DNA from: Cellulomonas carbonis
GTDB lineage: Bacteria; Actinomycetota; Actinomycetes; Actinomycetales; Cellulomonadaceae
Length of the DNA stretch: 64,000 bases
Assembly (NCBI RefSeq): GCF_014636275.1
Contig: NZ_BMEB01000001.1
Span: forward strand, 62,001 to 126,000
Direction of reading: 5' to 3'
Numbering within the stretch: the stretch's first letter is position 1; each line of letters starts with the position of its first letter. The position numbers and the translations under genes were made by a program. Shown here piece after piece: positions 8,931 through 18,237 of this stretch. The notes under the pieces were generated by a model that had not been told where the DNA came from, searched no databases, and saw only the letters and a list, made by a program, of their open reading frames with translations.

Positions 8931-10319
8931 GTGGCCGCAGCACCGTCCCGTCTCGACGCCGTCGTCAACCTCGCCAAGCGGCGGGGCTTCGTCTTCCCGT
9001 CGGGGGAGATCTACGGCGGCACCCGGTCGGCGTGGGACTACGGGCCGCTCGGCGTGGAGCTCAAGGAGAACATCAAGCGGCAGTGGTGGCGGACCATGGT
9101 CACGGGCCGCGACGACGTCGTGGGCCTCGACTCGTCGGTCATCCTGCCGCGCCAGGTCTGGGTCGCGTCGGGCCACGTCGGCGTCTTCACCGACCCCCTG
9201 ACCGAGTGCCTCTCGTGCCACAAGCGGTTCCGAGAGGACCAGCTCGTCGAGGAGTACGAGGAGAAGAAGGGCCGCACCGCCGAGAACGGCCTGGGCGACG
9301 TCCCGTGCCCGAACTGCGGCACGCGCGGTCAGTGGACCGAGCCGCGCGACTTCAACATGATGCTCAAGACGTACCTCGGCCCGGTCGAGGACGAGTCCGG
9401 CCTGCACTACCTCCGGCCCGAGACCGCGCAGGGCATCTTCGTCAACTTCGCCCAGGTCATGTCGACCGCACGCCGCAAGCCGCCGTTCGGCATCGGCCAG
9501 ATCGGCAAGTCGTTCCGCAACGAGATCACGCCCGGCAACTTCATCTTCCGCACGCGCGAGTTCGAGCAGATGGAGATGGAGTTCTTCGTCGAGCCCGGGA
9601 CGGACGCCGAGTGGCACCAGTACTGGATCGACGCACGGACCGACTGGTACGTCGACCTCGGGCTCTCCCGGGACAACCTGCGGCTCTACGAGCACCCGCA
9701 GGAGAAGCTCTCGCACTACTCGACGCGCACCGTCGACATCGAGTACCGCTTCGGCTTCACCGGCTCCGAGTGGGGTGAGCTCGAGGGCATCGCGAACCGC
9801 ACGGACTTCGACCTGCGGACGCACTCGGAGCACTCGGGCCAGGACCTCTCCTACTTCGACCAGGCCAAGAACGAGCGCTGGGTCCCGTACGTCATCGAGC
9901 CGGCAGCCGGCCTGACGAGGTCCCTCATGGCGTTCCTCATCGAGGCGTACGCCGAGGACGAGGCGCCCAACACCAAGGGCGGGGTCGACAAGCGCACGGT
10001 CCTGCGCCTCGACCCGCGGCTCGCGCCCGTCAAGGCCGCGGTGCTGCCCCTCTCGCGGCACGAGGACCTCTCGCCCGTCGCACGCGACCTCGCGGCCGAG
10101 CTGCGCCGCGCGTGGAACGTCGACTTCGACGACGCGGGGGCGATCGGCCGCCGGTACCGCCGTCAGGACGAGATCGGCACGCCGTTCTGCATCACGGTCG
10201 ACTTCGACAGCCTCGAGGACCAGGCCGTGACCATCCGCAGCCGCGACACCATGGCCCAGGAGCGCGTGAGCCTGGACCAGGTGACCGCCTACCTCGGTGC
10301 GCGCCTCGTCGGCGCCTGA
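8931..10319 (+). CDS. glyS: Glycyl-tRNA synthetase, alpha2 (eukaryote-like) type
   Basis: Charges tRNA-Gly with glycine. The 462-aa single-chain class II enzyme starts with the characteristic [23 protein letters not shown]. It carries an inserted four-cysteine zinc site (CLSCH near 87 and CPNCG near 124), motif 2 ([26 protein letters not shown]), motif 3 near [12 protein letters not shown], and the C-terminal anticodon-binding domain. GTG at 8931 has a GGAG site 6 nt upstream. It is a stand-alone gene divergent from the zinc operon, as often seen in actinobacteria. Confidence 0.96.
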   Translation: MAAAPSRLDAVVNLAKRRGFVFPSGEIYGGTRSAWDYGPLGVELKENIKRQWWRTMVTGRDDVVGLDSSVILPRQVWVASGHVGVFTDPLTECLSCHKRFREDQLVEEYEEKKGRTAENGLGDVPCPNCGTRGQWTEPRDFNMMLKTYLGPVEDESGLHYLRPETAQGIFVNFAQVMSTARRKPPFGIGQIGKSFRNEITPGNFIFRTREFEQMEMEFFVEPGTDAEWHQYWIDARTDWYVDLGLSRDNLRLYEHPQEKLSHYSTRTVDIEYRFGFTGSEWGELEGIANRTDFDLRTHSEHSGQDLSYFDQAKNERWVPYVIEPAAGLTRSLMAFLIEAYAEDEAPNTKGGVDKRTVLRLDPRLAPVKAAVLPLSRHEDLSPVARDLAAELRRAWNVDFDDAGAIGRRYRRQDEIGTPFCITVDFDSLEDQAVTIRSRDTMAQERVSLDQVTAYLGARLVGA

Positions 10320-10350
10320 CGCCCCGACGGGGGTGCCCCGGGACGTGGGG

Positions 10351-10356
10351 GACAAT
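10351..10356 (+). promoter_or_regulatory. -10 box of a leaderless dus promoter
   Basis: GACAAT ends 6 nt before the GTG at 10363, predicting transcription start at the start codon. The GGGG run upstream is beyond ribosome-binding distance for this spacing. Confidence 0.5.
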
Positions 10357-10362
10357 CGTGCG

Positions 10363-11580
10363 GTGACAGCCGAGGTGACAGCCGAGCCGCAGACCCCTCC
10401 CGCCGCCCCGGGGCGCCCCGCGCGTGCGGGTCGGCCGGTGCTGCCCCCGCTGCGCATCGGGCCGCTCACGGTCGACACCCCCGTGGTGCTCGCCCCCATG
10501 GCGGGCGTGACCAACCGGGCGTTCCGCCGGCTGTGCCGCGAGCACGGCGCGGGGCTGTACGTCGCCGAGATGGTCACCTCGCGTGCGCTCGTCGAGCGCA
10601 CCGAGGAGTCGATGCGCATCATCCGGCACGACGACGACGAGCGGCCCCGCTCGGTCCAGGTCTACGGCGTCGACCCGGCGACCGTCGGCGCGGCCGTCCG
10701 GATGCTCGTCGAGGAGGACCGCGCCGACCACGTCGACCTCAACTTCGGCTGCCCCGTGCCCAAGGTCACGCGCCGCGGCGGGGGTGCCGTGCTGCCCTGG
10801 AAGCGCGACCTGTTCGCCGCGATCGTCCGCGCCGCCGTGGAGGCCGCGCGGCCCGGTGGCGTGCCCGTGACGGTCAAGATGCGCAAGGGCGTCGACGAGG
10901 ACCACCTCACGTACCTCGAGGCCGGCCTCGTGGCGCAGGACCTGGGCGTCGCGGCCGTCGCGCTGCACGCGCGGACCGCGGCCGACTACTACTCGGGCAC
11001 GGCGGACTGGGACGCCATCGCGCGCCTCAAGGAGACCGTCACGGACGTCCCCGTGCTCGGCAACGGCGACATCTGGTCCGCCGAGGACGCGCTCGAGATG
11101 GTCGCGCGGACCGGTTGCGACGGCGTCGTCGTCGGCCGGGGGTGCCAGGGGCGGCCATGGCTGTTCGCGGACCTCGCCGCGGCGTTCCACGGCTCGGACG
11201 CGCGCGTACGGCCCGGGCTCGGCGAGGTCGCTGCGGTCGTGCGGCGGCACGGCGAGCTGATGATCGAGGAGTTCGGCGACGAGCTCAAGGCGATGCGCGA
11301 GATGCGCAAGCACATGGCCTGGTACCTCAAGGGGTACGTGGTGGGCGGGTCGCTGCGCGCACGGCTCGGCCTGGTCGAGACCTTCGCGCAGCTCGAGGAC
11401 CTCCTGGGTGAGCTCGACCTCACGCAGCCGTACCCCGGCGCCGCGGCCGAGGGGCAGCGGGGGCGCGCCGGGTCGCCCAAGCGACCCGTTCTCCCCGAGG
11501 GGTGGCTCGACTCGCGCGACCTCGACGACGCGTTCCGGTCGGCGCTCGCCGAGGCCGAGCTCAGCGTCTCGGGCGGCTGA
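10363..11580 (+). CDS. dusB: tRNA-dihydrouridine synthase, DusB-like
   Basis: A flavin enzyme that reduces uridines in the tRNA D-loop. The 405-aa protein has the FMN-binding TIM barrel: LAPMAGVTNRAFRRLC near the start, the catalytic cysteine in LNFGCPVPKVTRRGGGAVL, VKMRKG, LHARTA and GNGDIWSAEDA. A helical tRNA-binding domain follows, with HMAWYLKGYVVGGSLR, and then a short charged tail. GTG at 10363 is chosen for its -10 box; a second in-frame GTG at 10375 is possible. The symbol follows general usage; which uridine is modified is not shown by the sequence. Confidence 0.9.
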   Translation: MTAEVTAEPQTPPAAPGRPARAGRPVLPPLRIGPLTVDTPVVLAPMAGVTNRAFRRLCREHGAGLYVAEMVTSRALVERTEESMRIIRHDDDERPRSVQVYGVDPATVGAAVRMLVEEDRADHVDLNFGCPVPKVTRRGGGAVLPWKRDLFAAIVRAAVEAARPGGVPVTVKMRKGVDEDHLTYLEAGLVAQDLGVAAVALHARTAADYYSGTADWDAIARLKETVTDVPVLGNGDIWSAEDALEMVARTGCDGVVVGRGCQGRPWLFADLAAAFHGSDARVRPGLGEVAAVVRRHGELMIEEFGDELKAMREMRKHMAWYLKGYVVGGSLRARLGLVETFAQLEDLLGELDLTQPYPGAAAEGQRGRAGSPKRPVLPEGWLDSRDLDDAFRSALAEAELSVSGG

Positions 11581-11588
11581 GCGACGTC

Positions 11589-13130
11589 GTGCCCCGCCGT
11601 CCGCACGTCCGCGTGGTCGTCCGCGCCCTGGCGGCCGCCGTCGCCGTGGCGCTCGTCGTCGGCTGCACGGCGGACCCGACGGGTGGCGCCGGCACCCGTG
11701 CGGGCAGCGGCGCCGAGCCCGGTCCGACGGCGTCCGCCCCCGTGGAGCCCCACGGCCCCGGGACGGGCGTCCAGCTCTTCCAGTGGACGTGGGACGCGAT
11801 CGGGCGCGAGTGCGAGGACGTCCTGGGACCGGCGGGGTACGACTTCGTCCTCACCTCGCCGCCGCAGGAGCACGTCCTCGGCGAGGAGTGGTGGACGGCG
11901 TACCAGCCCGTGTCCTACCTGCTCGAGTCGCGGCTCGGCACGCGCGAGGAGCTCGCGGCGATGGTCCGGCGGTGCGACGCGGCCGGGGTCGCCGTGCTGA
12001 CCGACGCGGTCATCAACCACATGACCGGCAAGGACGAGCCGGGGACGGGCTGGGCAGGGTCGCCGTACGAGCACTACGAGTACCCGGGGCTGTACTCCGA
12101 CGCCGAGGGCGACTTCCACCACTGCGACCTCACGCCCGAGGACGACATCCAGAGCTACCAGGTCGCCGCGCAGGTGCAGCGCTGCGAGCTCGTCAACCTC
12201 GCGGACCTCGCGACCGAGGAGCCGCGTGTGCGCGAGCGCATCGTCGCGTACCTCGAGGACCTGCTGGGACTCGGCGTCGCGGGCTTCCGGATCGACGCCG
12301 CGAAGCACATGCCCGCCGAGGACGTCGGCGCGGTCGTCGGCGCGCTGCCGGAGGGGACCCTCGTGCTCCAGGAGGTGATCGGTGCGCGCGGCGAGCCCAT
12401 CCGGCCCGAGGACTACCTGTCCAACGGCCACGTCTTCGACTTCTTCCACGGTCAGGAGCTCGCGGCCGTCGTCGGCGGGGGGTCCGTGCACCGCGCGCTC
12501 GAGCTCGGCGACCTCGACACGGCTCTGCCCTCGGACCGGTCCGTCGTCTTCGTCGAGAACCACGACACCGAGCGCAACGGGTCGACGCTGAGCTACAAGG
12601 ACGGTGCGACGTACGTGCAGTCGCTCGTCCTCCTGCTGGCGCTGGACCACGGCACGCCCGTCGTGCACTCGGGGTACGCGTTCGTCGACCGCGACGCCGG
12701 CCCGCCGCAGACCCCGGGCGGCGAGGTGGTCGACGCGACGTGCGCCGACGACGTCGGACCGGACGCGCGTCCCGCCGTGGGGACCTTCGTGTGCCAGCAC
12801 CGGTGGGCCCCCGTCGCGGGCATGGTCGGCTGGCGGGACGCGGTGGCCGGCGGGGCCGTCGAGGACGTGTGGGTCGGGCGCCGCGCCGTCGCGTTCGGTC
12901 GCGGTGGCGCGGGGTTCGTCGTCGTCAACGGCAACGCGGCCCCGCTCGAGGAGACGTTCGCGACGCGCCTGCCCGCGGGCACCTACTGCGACGTCGTGAC
13001 CGGGGCGCTCGTCGACGGCCGGTGCACGGGGCGCACGGTCGACGTCGACGGCGACGGCCGTCTCACGGCCGAGCTCGCGGGCGACACGGCACTCGCCGTG
13101 CACGTCGGCGCCCGCGAGGGCGACGGCTGA
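11589..13130 (+). CDS. Secreted lipoprotein alpha-amylase (GH13, animal/Streptomyces-like)
   Basis: Hydrolyses internal alpha-1,4 bonds of starch outside the cell. A lipobox (VVGC, Cys26) follows a short hydrophobic segment, so the 513-aa enzyme is predicted to be membrane-anchored. The GH13 regions are DAVINHM (I), GFRIDAAKH with nucleophile Asp236 (II), LQEVIG with acid Glu262 (III) and FVENHDTERN with Asp326 (IV). The N-terminal FQWTWDAIGREC and WWTAYQPVSY resemble animal-type and Streptomyces amylases (subfamily GH13_32 likely). There is no starch-binding module. GTG at 11589 or 11613 could be the start; neither has a clear ribosome site. Products would feed the maltodextrin importer nearby. 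Confidence 0.88.
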   Translation: MPRRPHVRVVVRALAAAVAVALVVGCTADPTGGAGTRAGSGAEPGPTASAPVEPHGPGTGVQLFQWTWDAIGRECEDVLGPAGYDFVLTSPPQEHVLGEEWWTAYQPVSYLLESRLGTREELAAMVRRCDAAGVAVLTDAVINHMTGKDEPGTGWAGSPYEHYEYPGLYSDAEGDFHHCDLTPEDDIQSYQVAAQVQRCELVNLADLATEEPRVRERIVAYLEDLLGLGVAGFRIDAAKHMPAEDVGAVVGALPEGTLVLQEVIGARGEPIRPEDYLSNGHVFDFFHGQELAAVVGGGSVHRALELGDLDTALPSDRSVVFVENHDTERNGSTLSYKDGATYVQSLVLLLALDHGTPVVHSGYAFVDRDAGPPQTPGGEVVDATCADDVGPDARPAVGTFVCQHRWAPVAGMVGWRDAVAGGAVEDVWVGRRAVAFGRGGAGFVVVNGNAAPLEETFATRLPAGTYCDVVTGALVDGRCTGRTVDVDGDGRLTAELAGDTALAVHVGAREGDG

Positions 13131-13141
13131 CCCGTCCGGGG

Positions 13142-13210
13142 GCCTCCGGCCGGGCGCCGCGCCCCGAGCGTCGGCCGGGCCTCGTGCCCTGCCGGCGAGG
13201 GGCCGGAGGC
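13142..13210. repeat. Inverted repeat after the alpha-amylase
   Basis: GCCTCCGGCC (13142-13151) and GGCCGGAGGC (13201-13210) pair perfectly across a 49-nt spacer that is itself GC-rich. It could form part of a terminator for the amylase gene or a structure at the next promoter. Confidence 0.3.
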
Positions 13211-13213
13211 ACC

Positions 13214-13219
13214 TACGCT
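13214..13219 (+). promoter_or_regulatory. -10 box of a leaderless promoter
   Basis: TACGCT ends 6 nt before the ATG at 13226; the six intervening bases (TCCCCC) contain no ribosome-binding site. Confidence 0.55.
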
Positions 13220-13225
13220 TCCCCC

Positions 13226-14674
13226 ATGCGCCGCAGCGGTGGGTCGGGCGACGTCGTCGACGTCGAGCTCGTCGAGGCGGACGACGACGGCAGAGCCGAA
13301 CCGGTGGCCGGTCCCGGTCCCGGTCCCGCACCCGGCCCGGCGACCGGCGCCGCGACGCCGCCGCACGGTCCACGCCGCAGGACGTGGCTGGCCGTCGGGG
13401 CGGCCGCCGCCGCGGTGGTGGTCGGGGTCAACGGCGTCCAGGTGGCGCTCGACGCGGCGCAGGTCCGGCGGTGGGCGCAGGTCCCCGGTGTCATGCGCCC
13501 CATGCCCGAGCCGCCCGTGGAGGTCTGGAGCGCCGAGGGGGCGTGGGTCTCCGACCAGACGGACGACGTCCTGCTCGTCGGTGGCCTCGGCGGCGGGCAG
13601 CGCGTCCTCGACGCCGCCACCGGGGAGGTGCTCCTCGAGCTCGCGGTGGACGACGGCGCGTGGTGCCACGTCGGCCGCGAGGGCGGACGGGGCCTCACCG
13701 ACCCGCTCGGCACGCCCGGGACCGACCTGATCCTGTGCACGACGGTCCGGTGGTCCGACGAGGGGACGCCCGGCCCCGGTGTGCTCGAGGTCTACGACGT
13801 CGCGAGCCGCCGACGGACGGGCGATCTCGCCCTGTCCGGGCAGCCGATGTTCGACCACGTGGTCGACGGCGACGTCGTCGTGGTCTCGCAGGACGGTGAG
13901 GGCTTCGCGGAGGTCGTCCGGTACGACCCGGGAGCCGACGTCGTGCGCTGGTCGTACCGCTCGGACGAGGCCGTCGGTGCGCCGGACGGCAGCAGCAGCC
14001 TGGTCACGGAGGTCGTCGGCGAGGTCCTCGTGCTGCGGGCGGCTTCCGGCTCGACCGGTCTGCTCCTCGCCGACGGCACCGAGACGGACCCCGACGACGC
14101 GGCGGACGTCGTCGTCCGCGAGCTGTCGGGGGAGCGGAGCGTGCGCCTCGCTGACATCCACGCCGGGATGCCGCGGACCCAGGTGCTCGGACCGGACGGC
14201 GAGCTGCTGCTCGACGTCGAGGGCTACCCGGGGTTCGGCGGGGTCCTCGACCCGGAGGGGGACGTGCTCGTCGTCACGTCCCTCGACGGGGTCGCGCTCA
14301 CGGCGTACTCCATCTCCCGCGGCGAGGAGCTGTGGCGCCACGACCGGGGCGCGAACCAGCTGCTGCTCCAGCTGGGCGACGTCGTGGTCGTCGCGTCGGG
14401 GGCGGAGGTCGCCGCTCTGCAGGCGAGCACGGGTGACGAGCTCTGGTCGCACGAGGCCGCACCCGACGTCTCGGGGGTCGGGCTCACCGACGGGTCCCGC
14501 GTCCTCGTGGCGACGAGGGGCGACCTCGGGCACGATCTCGTCGCGCTCGACCTGGACACGGGCCGCGAGGAGTGGCGGGTCCCGCTGCCGGCGGTGTTCG
14601 GCAGCCTCGTCCCGTCCCGGGGCGGCGTCGTCCTGCAGGGCGGGACCCGGCTGGTGATGCTGGCGTCGCCCTGA
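13226..14674 (+). CDS. Membrane-anchored PQQ-like beta-propeller protein, paralogue 1
   Basis: Function unknown. The 482-aa protein has an acidic N-terminal segment (VVDVELVEADDDG), a Gly-Pro repeat linker, then a basic stretch and one membrane helix (about residues 53-73). The rest is an extracellular region of repeated beta-strand units with WSY, LWRHD and EEWRVPL-type tryptophan repeats, as in PQQ-like propellers (BamB-like fold). Two cysteines (in GAWCHVG and LILCTT) may form a disulfide. It is followed by a close paralogue with the same architecture. No enzyme residues are recognisable, so a sensing or scaffolding role is possible. Confidence 0.7.
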   Translation: MRRSGGSGDVVDVELVEADDDGRAEPVAGPGPGPAPGPATGAATPPHGPRRRTWLAVGAAAAAVVVGVNGVQVALDAAQVRRWAQVPGVMRPMPEPPVEVWSAEGAWVSDQTDDVLLVGGLGGGQRVLDAATGEVLLELAVDDGAWCHVGREGGRGLTDPLGTPGTDLILCTTVRWSDEGTPGPGVLEVYDVASRRRTGDLALSGQPMFDHVVDGDVVVVSQDGEGFAEVVRYDPGADVVRWSYRSDEAVGAPDGSSSLVTEVVGEVLVLRAASGSTGLLLADGTETDPDDAADVVVRELSGERSVRLADIHAGMPRTQVLGPDGELLLDVEGYPGFGGVLDPEGDVLVVTSLDGVALTAYSISRGEELWRHDRGANQLLLQLGDVVVVASGAEVAALQASTGDELWSHEAAPDVSGVGLTDGSRVLVATRGDLGHDLVALDLDTGREEWRVPLPAVFGSLVPSRGGVVLQGGTRLVMLASP

Positions 14675-14719
14675 GGCCGACCCTGACGCCGACCCTGACG
14701 AACCGGGACGAAGCGGACG

Positions 14720-14725
14720 TACCCT
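14720..14725 (+). promoter_or_regulatory. -10 box of a leaderless promoter
   Basis: TACCCT ends 6 nt before the ATG at 14732, the same geometry as in front of the upstream paralogue. The two genes are therefore probably transcribed separately. Confidence 0.55.
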
Positions 14726-14731
14726 CGTCTC

Positions 14732-16210
14732 ATGCGGGGCAGCCGGCCGGGGCCGGAAGCCGCGGCTGTCGAGGTCGAGCTCGTCGAGGACGACGGGCCC
14801 GTCGCGGTGCCCGGACGGCACGCCGCCACCCCACACCCCGGACGACCCGTGGTCGTACGGGGGGCACGCGGCGGACGCCGGCACGGTGTGCGCGCGCTCG
14901 TGGCCGCGGTGGTCGCGACGACCGTCGCCGTCGTCGGCCTGAACCTCGGCCTCGCCCGGGGCGAGCGGGCCCGGCTCGCGGCGCTCGCGGAGCTGCCCGG
15001 CTTCCTCGAGACGGTCGACGGGGTCCTCGAGCGCCGCTGGTCCCTCGACGGCGCGCGGCTGGTCGGCGCCGCCGACGGCACGGTGCTCGTCTCGACCTCC
15101 GACCACATGCTCCACGGGGTGGACCCGGGCACGGGCGACATCCGGTGGACGGTCGGCGAGCGGCGGGAGCGCGGCTGGTGCGCCGTCCTCGGGCCGCGCA
15201 CGTCGGGCCCGGTCATGGAGCACCGCACGGCGTGGCTGCCCTCCCTGCACCGGGCCGTCTGCCACTCGACGACCTGGGACACCGTCCCCGGGGACGACGT
15301 GCTGCGGCGTCGCACGACCGTCGTGTCGGTGGACCCGGTGTCGGGTCACCGCGCCGCCACGAGCGTGCTGACGGGTCGGCTCGTCATGGTGCACGCCGTC
15401 GGCGGCGACCTGGTGCACGTCCTCGCCGAGGACGACGGTCGCGTCCGGGTCGTCCGGTGGGACCCGACCGACGGGCGGACCCGCTGGGACGTGCGCAGCG
15501 ACGGTGTGGTGGCCGCGACCGGGGGGATCGGGACCGCCTCGGTGATCGGCAGCACGACCCTCGTGGTCCGCGGTCGGGGTGTGATGGTCCTCGACCTCGA
15601 GAACGGCGACGTGCCCCCGGACCGCCGGGACGGTGTGGCGACGACCGCCGAGGCCGGCCTCCTCAGCGACGGGGCGCGCGTCCTCGTCACCGTGGGCAGC
15701 CGCACCCGGACCGCTGTGCTGGACGGTGACGGGACCCGGTGGTCGAGGCTCGGCGTCCCGCTGGTGCCGCTCCTGCACGGGCACGCCGACGACGTGCTTG
15801 TCCTGCGCCCCGACGTCGAGTCGCGCTCGGACCGGGTCCGGGTCGTCGACGTCGCGTCCGGTCGCGAGCTCTGGCGCACGACGGTGCACCGGTCGTCGTC
15901 GGTCCTCACGCAGCTGGGCAGCGTCGTCCTGCTCGCCGGTCCGGTGCGCGTCACGGCGCTCGACGCGCGCTCGGGTGCACATCGCTGGGACGTCGAGACC
16001 CTCGCGTCGGTGCCGGCGCTGCCGGTGACCGACGGGCGCGTGCTCCTGCTCGCGGTGCCCGGTGACGGCGGCCCCGACCTGGTGGCCGTGGACGTCGTCC
16101 ACGGCCACCAGGTGTGGCGCACGCCCCTGCCCGACGACGCGCGCGCGGTCGAGCCGGCCGGCTCGGGCCTGGTGGTCGAGACCCGCGCGGGCGTCGAGGG
16201 CTGGGACTGA
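14732..16210 (+). CDS. Membrane-anchored PQQ-like beta-propeller protein, paralogue 2
   Basis: A 492-aa paralogue of the preceding gene. It has the same N-terminal plan: a VEVELVEDDG acidic motif, a Pro/Arg linker, one membrane helix near residues 53-75 (ALVAAVVATTVAVVGLNLGL), and then an extracellular propeller-like region with DIRWTVGE, TRWDVRSDG, ELWRTTVH and HRWDVET repeats. Paired cysteines occur at similar places (RGWCAVL, RAVCHST). The shared acidic VELVE motif before the helix suggests a common cytoplasmic interaction. Its stop codon directly abuts the convergent alpha-glucosidase stop, with no spacer. Function unknown. Confidence 0.7.
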   Translation: MRGSRPGPEAAAVEVELVEDDGPVAVPGRHAATPHPGRPVVVRGARGGRRHGVRALVAAVVATTVAVVGLNLGLARGERARLAALAELPGFLETVDGVLERRWSLDGARLVGAADGTVLVSTSDHMLHGVDPGTGDIRWTVGERRERGWCAVLGPRTSGPVMEHRTAWLPSLHRAVCHSTTWDTVPGDDVLRRRTTVVSVDPVSGHRAATSVLTGRLVMVHAVGGDLVHVLAEDDGRVRVVRWDPTDGRTRWDVRSDGVVAATGGIGTASVIGSTTLVVRGRGVMVLDLENGDVPPDRRDGVATTAEAGLLSDGARVLVTVGSRTRTAVLDGDGTRWSRLGVPLVPLLHGHADDVLVLRPDVESRSDRVRVVDVASGRELWRTTVHRSSSVLTQLGSVVLLAGPVRVTALDARSGAHRWDVETLASVPALPVTDGRVLLLAVPGDGGPDLVAVDVVHGHQVWRTPLPDDARAVEPAGSGLVVETRAGVEGWD

Positions 16211-17989
16211 TCAGGTCGCGGGGCGCACCCAGGCGGTCGTGTCGGCCGGCACGACGACGCGACCGTGCTCGTCGGTCTCCAGCGGCCCGGACGCGTGCAG
16301 GACCTCGCCCTCGGGCAGGGCCGCCGACCCGTCACCCACCACGGTCACGACGAGGACCTCGCGGTTGACGAGGGCCACGACCTCCGTGCCGGGGGTGCGG
16401 GCGAGACCGTCGACCCACGCGAGCGAGCCCGTGCCGAGCGCGAACTCGCGGCGCAGTCGCAGTGCGGTGCGGTACGTCTCGTAGGTCGAGCCGGGCACGT
16501 CGCGCTGCTGGTCCAGCGCGAGCGCGCGGAACGAGTCGGGCTGGCTGAGCCACGTGCGGCCCGTCGGCGAGAAGCCCAGGCCGGGCTCGTCCGCCGACCA
16601 GGGGAGGGGCACCCGGCAGCCGTCGCGTCCCGCCTCGGTGTGACCCGAGCGCCACCATGCGGGGTCCTGGCGCTCGTCGTCGTCGAGCGTGGTGTGCTCG
16701 GGCAGCCCGAGCTCCTCGCCCTGGTAGAGGTAGGACGAGCCGGGGAGCGCCAGCATGAGCAGCGTCGCGGCCCGGGCGCGGCGGAGGCCGGCCTCGGCGT
16801 CGGGCTGCGGGTCCTCGGCGCGGATCCCGTTCGGACGCGACCCGGGGACGGCGAGGCCCAGCCGGGACGCGTGGCGGACGACGTCGTGGTTGGACAGCAC
16901 CCACGTCGTCGGGGCACCCACGGCGTCGGAGGCCTCGAGCGACTCGGTGACGACCGACCGCAGCGCGTCGGCGTCCCACAGCGTGGTGAGGAACGCGAAG
17001 TTGAACGCCTGCTGCATCTCGTCAGGGCGCACGTACCGAGCGAGGCGGGCGAGCGGCTCGACCCACGCCTCGGCGACGAGGGCACGGTCGCCCTCGTACT
17101 CCGCCAGGACGCGGTGCCACGCGCGGTAGATGTCGTGGACGCCCTCCTGGTCCCACATCGGCCCGGCGGTGCCCGCGCCCGTCGCGCCGTCCTCCGAGCC
17201 CAGCTCGCCCTGGTGCGCGCCCTCGATCATCGACGAGGTGCCGTCCCAGTCGGGCAGGCCGGGCGCCTTGACCATGCCGTGCGCGACGTCGACCCGGAAC
17301 CCGTCGACCCCGCGGTCCAGCCAGAACCGGAGCACCCGCTCGAACTCCTCGCGGACCTCGGGGTTCGACCAGTCGAGGTCGGGCTGGCTCGGGTCGAACA
17401 GGTGCAGGTACCACTGGCCGGGCGTCCCGTCGGCGTCCGTCGTCCGCGTCCACGCCGACCCGCCGAAGACCGAGGTCCACCCGTTCGGCGGCAGGGAGCC
17501 GTCGGGGCCGCGCCCGTCGCGGAAGTGGTAGCGCGCGCGTTCGGGCGAGCCGGGTGCCGCTGCGAGCGCCGCGCGGAACCACACGTGCTCGGACGACGTG
17601 TGGTTGGGCACGAGGTCGACGATCACGCGCAGGCCGAGGCGGTGCGCACGCTCGAGCAGCGCGTCGAAGTCCTCGAGGGTCCCGAACAGCGGGTCGACGT
17701 CGCGGTAGTCGGCGACGTCGTAACCGGCGTCCTTCTGGGGCGAGCGGTAGAAGGGCGAGAGCCACACCGCGTCGACGCCGAGCCGCGCCAGGTGGTCCAG
17801 GCGCGCCGTGATGCCGGGGAGGTCGCCCACCCCGTCCCCGTCGGCGTCGGCGAACGAGCGCGGGTAGACCTGGTAGATCACCGCGTCGCGCCACCACTCG
17901 GCCTGCTCGGGACTCTGCTCGAGGGCGCGGTGGACGAGGGTCGTCGTGGTCGAGGCGGGGGCGAGCCCGGTGGGCTGGGTGGACGTCAC
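16211..17989 (-). CDS. Cytoplasmic alpha-glucosidase / oligo-1,6-glucosidase (GH13)
   Basis: Releases glucose from the non-reducing ends of imported malto- or isomalto-oligosaccharides. The 592-aa protein lacks a signal peptide and shows [27 protein letters not shown] (region I), GFRVDVAHG with nucleophile Asp234 (II), VAEAW with acid Glu307 (III) and LSNHDVVRH (IV). This fits the GH13_30/31 group; the valine after DLVPNH positions and the [12 protein letters not shown] motif are typical alpha-1,4-glucosidase features, but linkage preference is uncertain. GTG at 17989 has an AGGAG site. It lies beside the LacI regulator and malEFG, so induction by maltodextrins is likely. Confidence 0.9.
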   Translation of the reverse strand: MTSTQPTGLAPASTTTTLVHRALEQSPEQAEWWRDAVIYQVYPRSFADADGDGVGDLPGITARLDHLARLGVDAVWLSPFYRSPQKDAGYDVADYRDVDPLFGTLEDFDALLERAHRLGLRVIVDLVPNHTSSEHVWFRAALAAAPGSPERARYHFRDGRGPDGSLPPNGWTSVFGGSAWTRTTDADGTPGQWYLHLFDPSQPDLDWSNPEVREEFERVLRFWLDRGVDGFRVDVAHGMVKAPGLPDWDGTSSMIEGAHQGELGSEDGATGAGTAGPMWDQEGVHDIYRAWHRVLAEYEGDRALVAEAWVEPLARLARYVRPDEMQQAFNFAFLTTLWDADALRSVVTESLEASDAVGAPTTWVLSNHDVVRHASRLGLAVPGSRPNGIRAEDPQPDAEAGLRRARAATLLMLALPGSSYLYQGEELGLPEHTTLDDDERQDPAWWRSGHTEAGRDGCRVPLPWSADEPGLGFSPTGRTWLSQPDSFRALALDQQRDVPGSTYETYRTALRLRREFALGTGSLAWVDGLARTPGTEVVALVNREVLVVTVVGDGSAALPEGEVLHASGPLETDEHGRVVVPADTTAWVRPAT

Positions 17990-18058
17990 GGCTCTCCTGG
18001 GTCTGGCGGGTCCGGCGGATCCGCACGGGTGGGACGGACTGGTGGTCACGTGATGGGC

Positions 18059-18091
18059 GGGTGATCGGCGGGTGATCGGCGGGTGATCGGC
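18059..18091 (-). repeat. Three perfect 11-bp tandem repeats upstream of the alpha-glucosidase
   Basis: Unit GGGTGATCGGC occurs three times without mismatch, one helical turn each, about 70-100 bp before the alpha-glucosidase start. A TCACGTGA palindrome lies 6 bp downstream on the minus strand (18046-18053). The spacing suits cooperative protein binding, but no known factor is recognised. Confidence 0.6.
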
Positions 18092-18182
18092 GCTGACGTG
18101 CGTGGTGCTCGGCGATCTGCGGGGGACGGGCTCGGGTCCGCGCCGGGCGGGCGGACGGCCGCCGACCGGGAGCCGCAAGCGC

Positions 18183-18212
18183 AGAGGCCCAGGTCGACGG
18201 ACCTGGGCCTCT
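18183..18212 (-). terminator. Terminator after the LacI-family regulator gene
   Basis: Perfect 13-bp stem (18183-18195 with 18200-18212), GACG loop, 25 bp past the regulator stop. No T-run follows. It separates the regulator from the alpha-glucosidase promoter. Confidence 0.75.
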
Positions 18213-18237
18213 CCGCGCCGGGCTGGCCGGCGGGTCG

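Noticed and set aside
12983-16108. A 1041-codon open frame on the minus strand
   Set aside because: Antisense to both propeller genes; His/Arg/Pro/Asp-rich composition typical of shadow frames.
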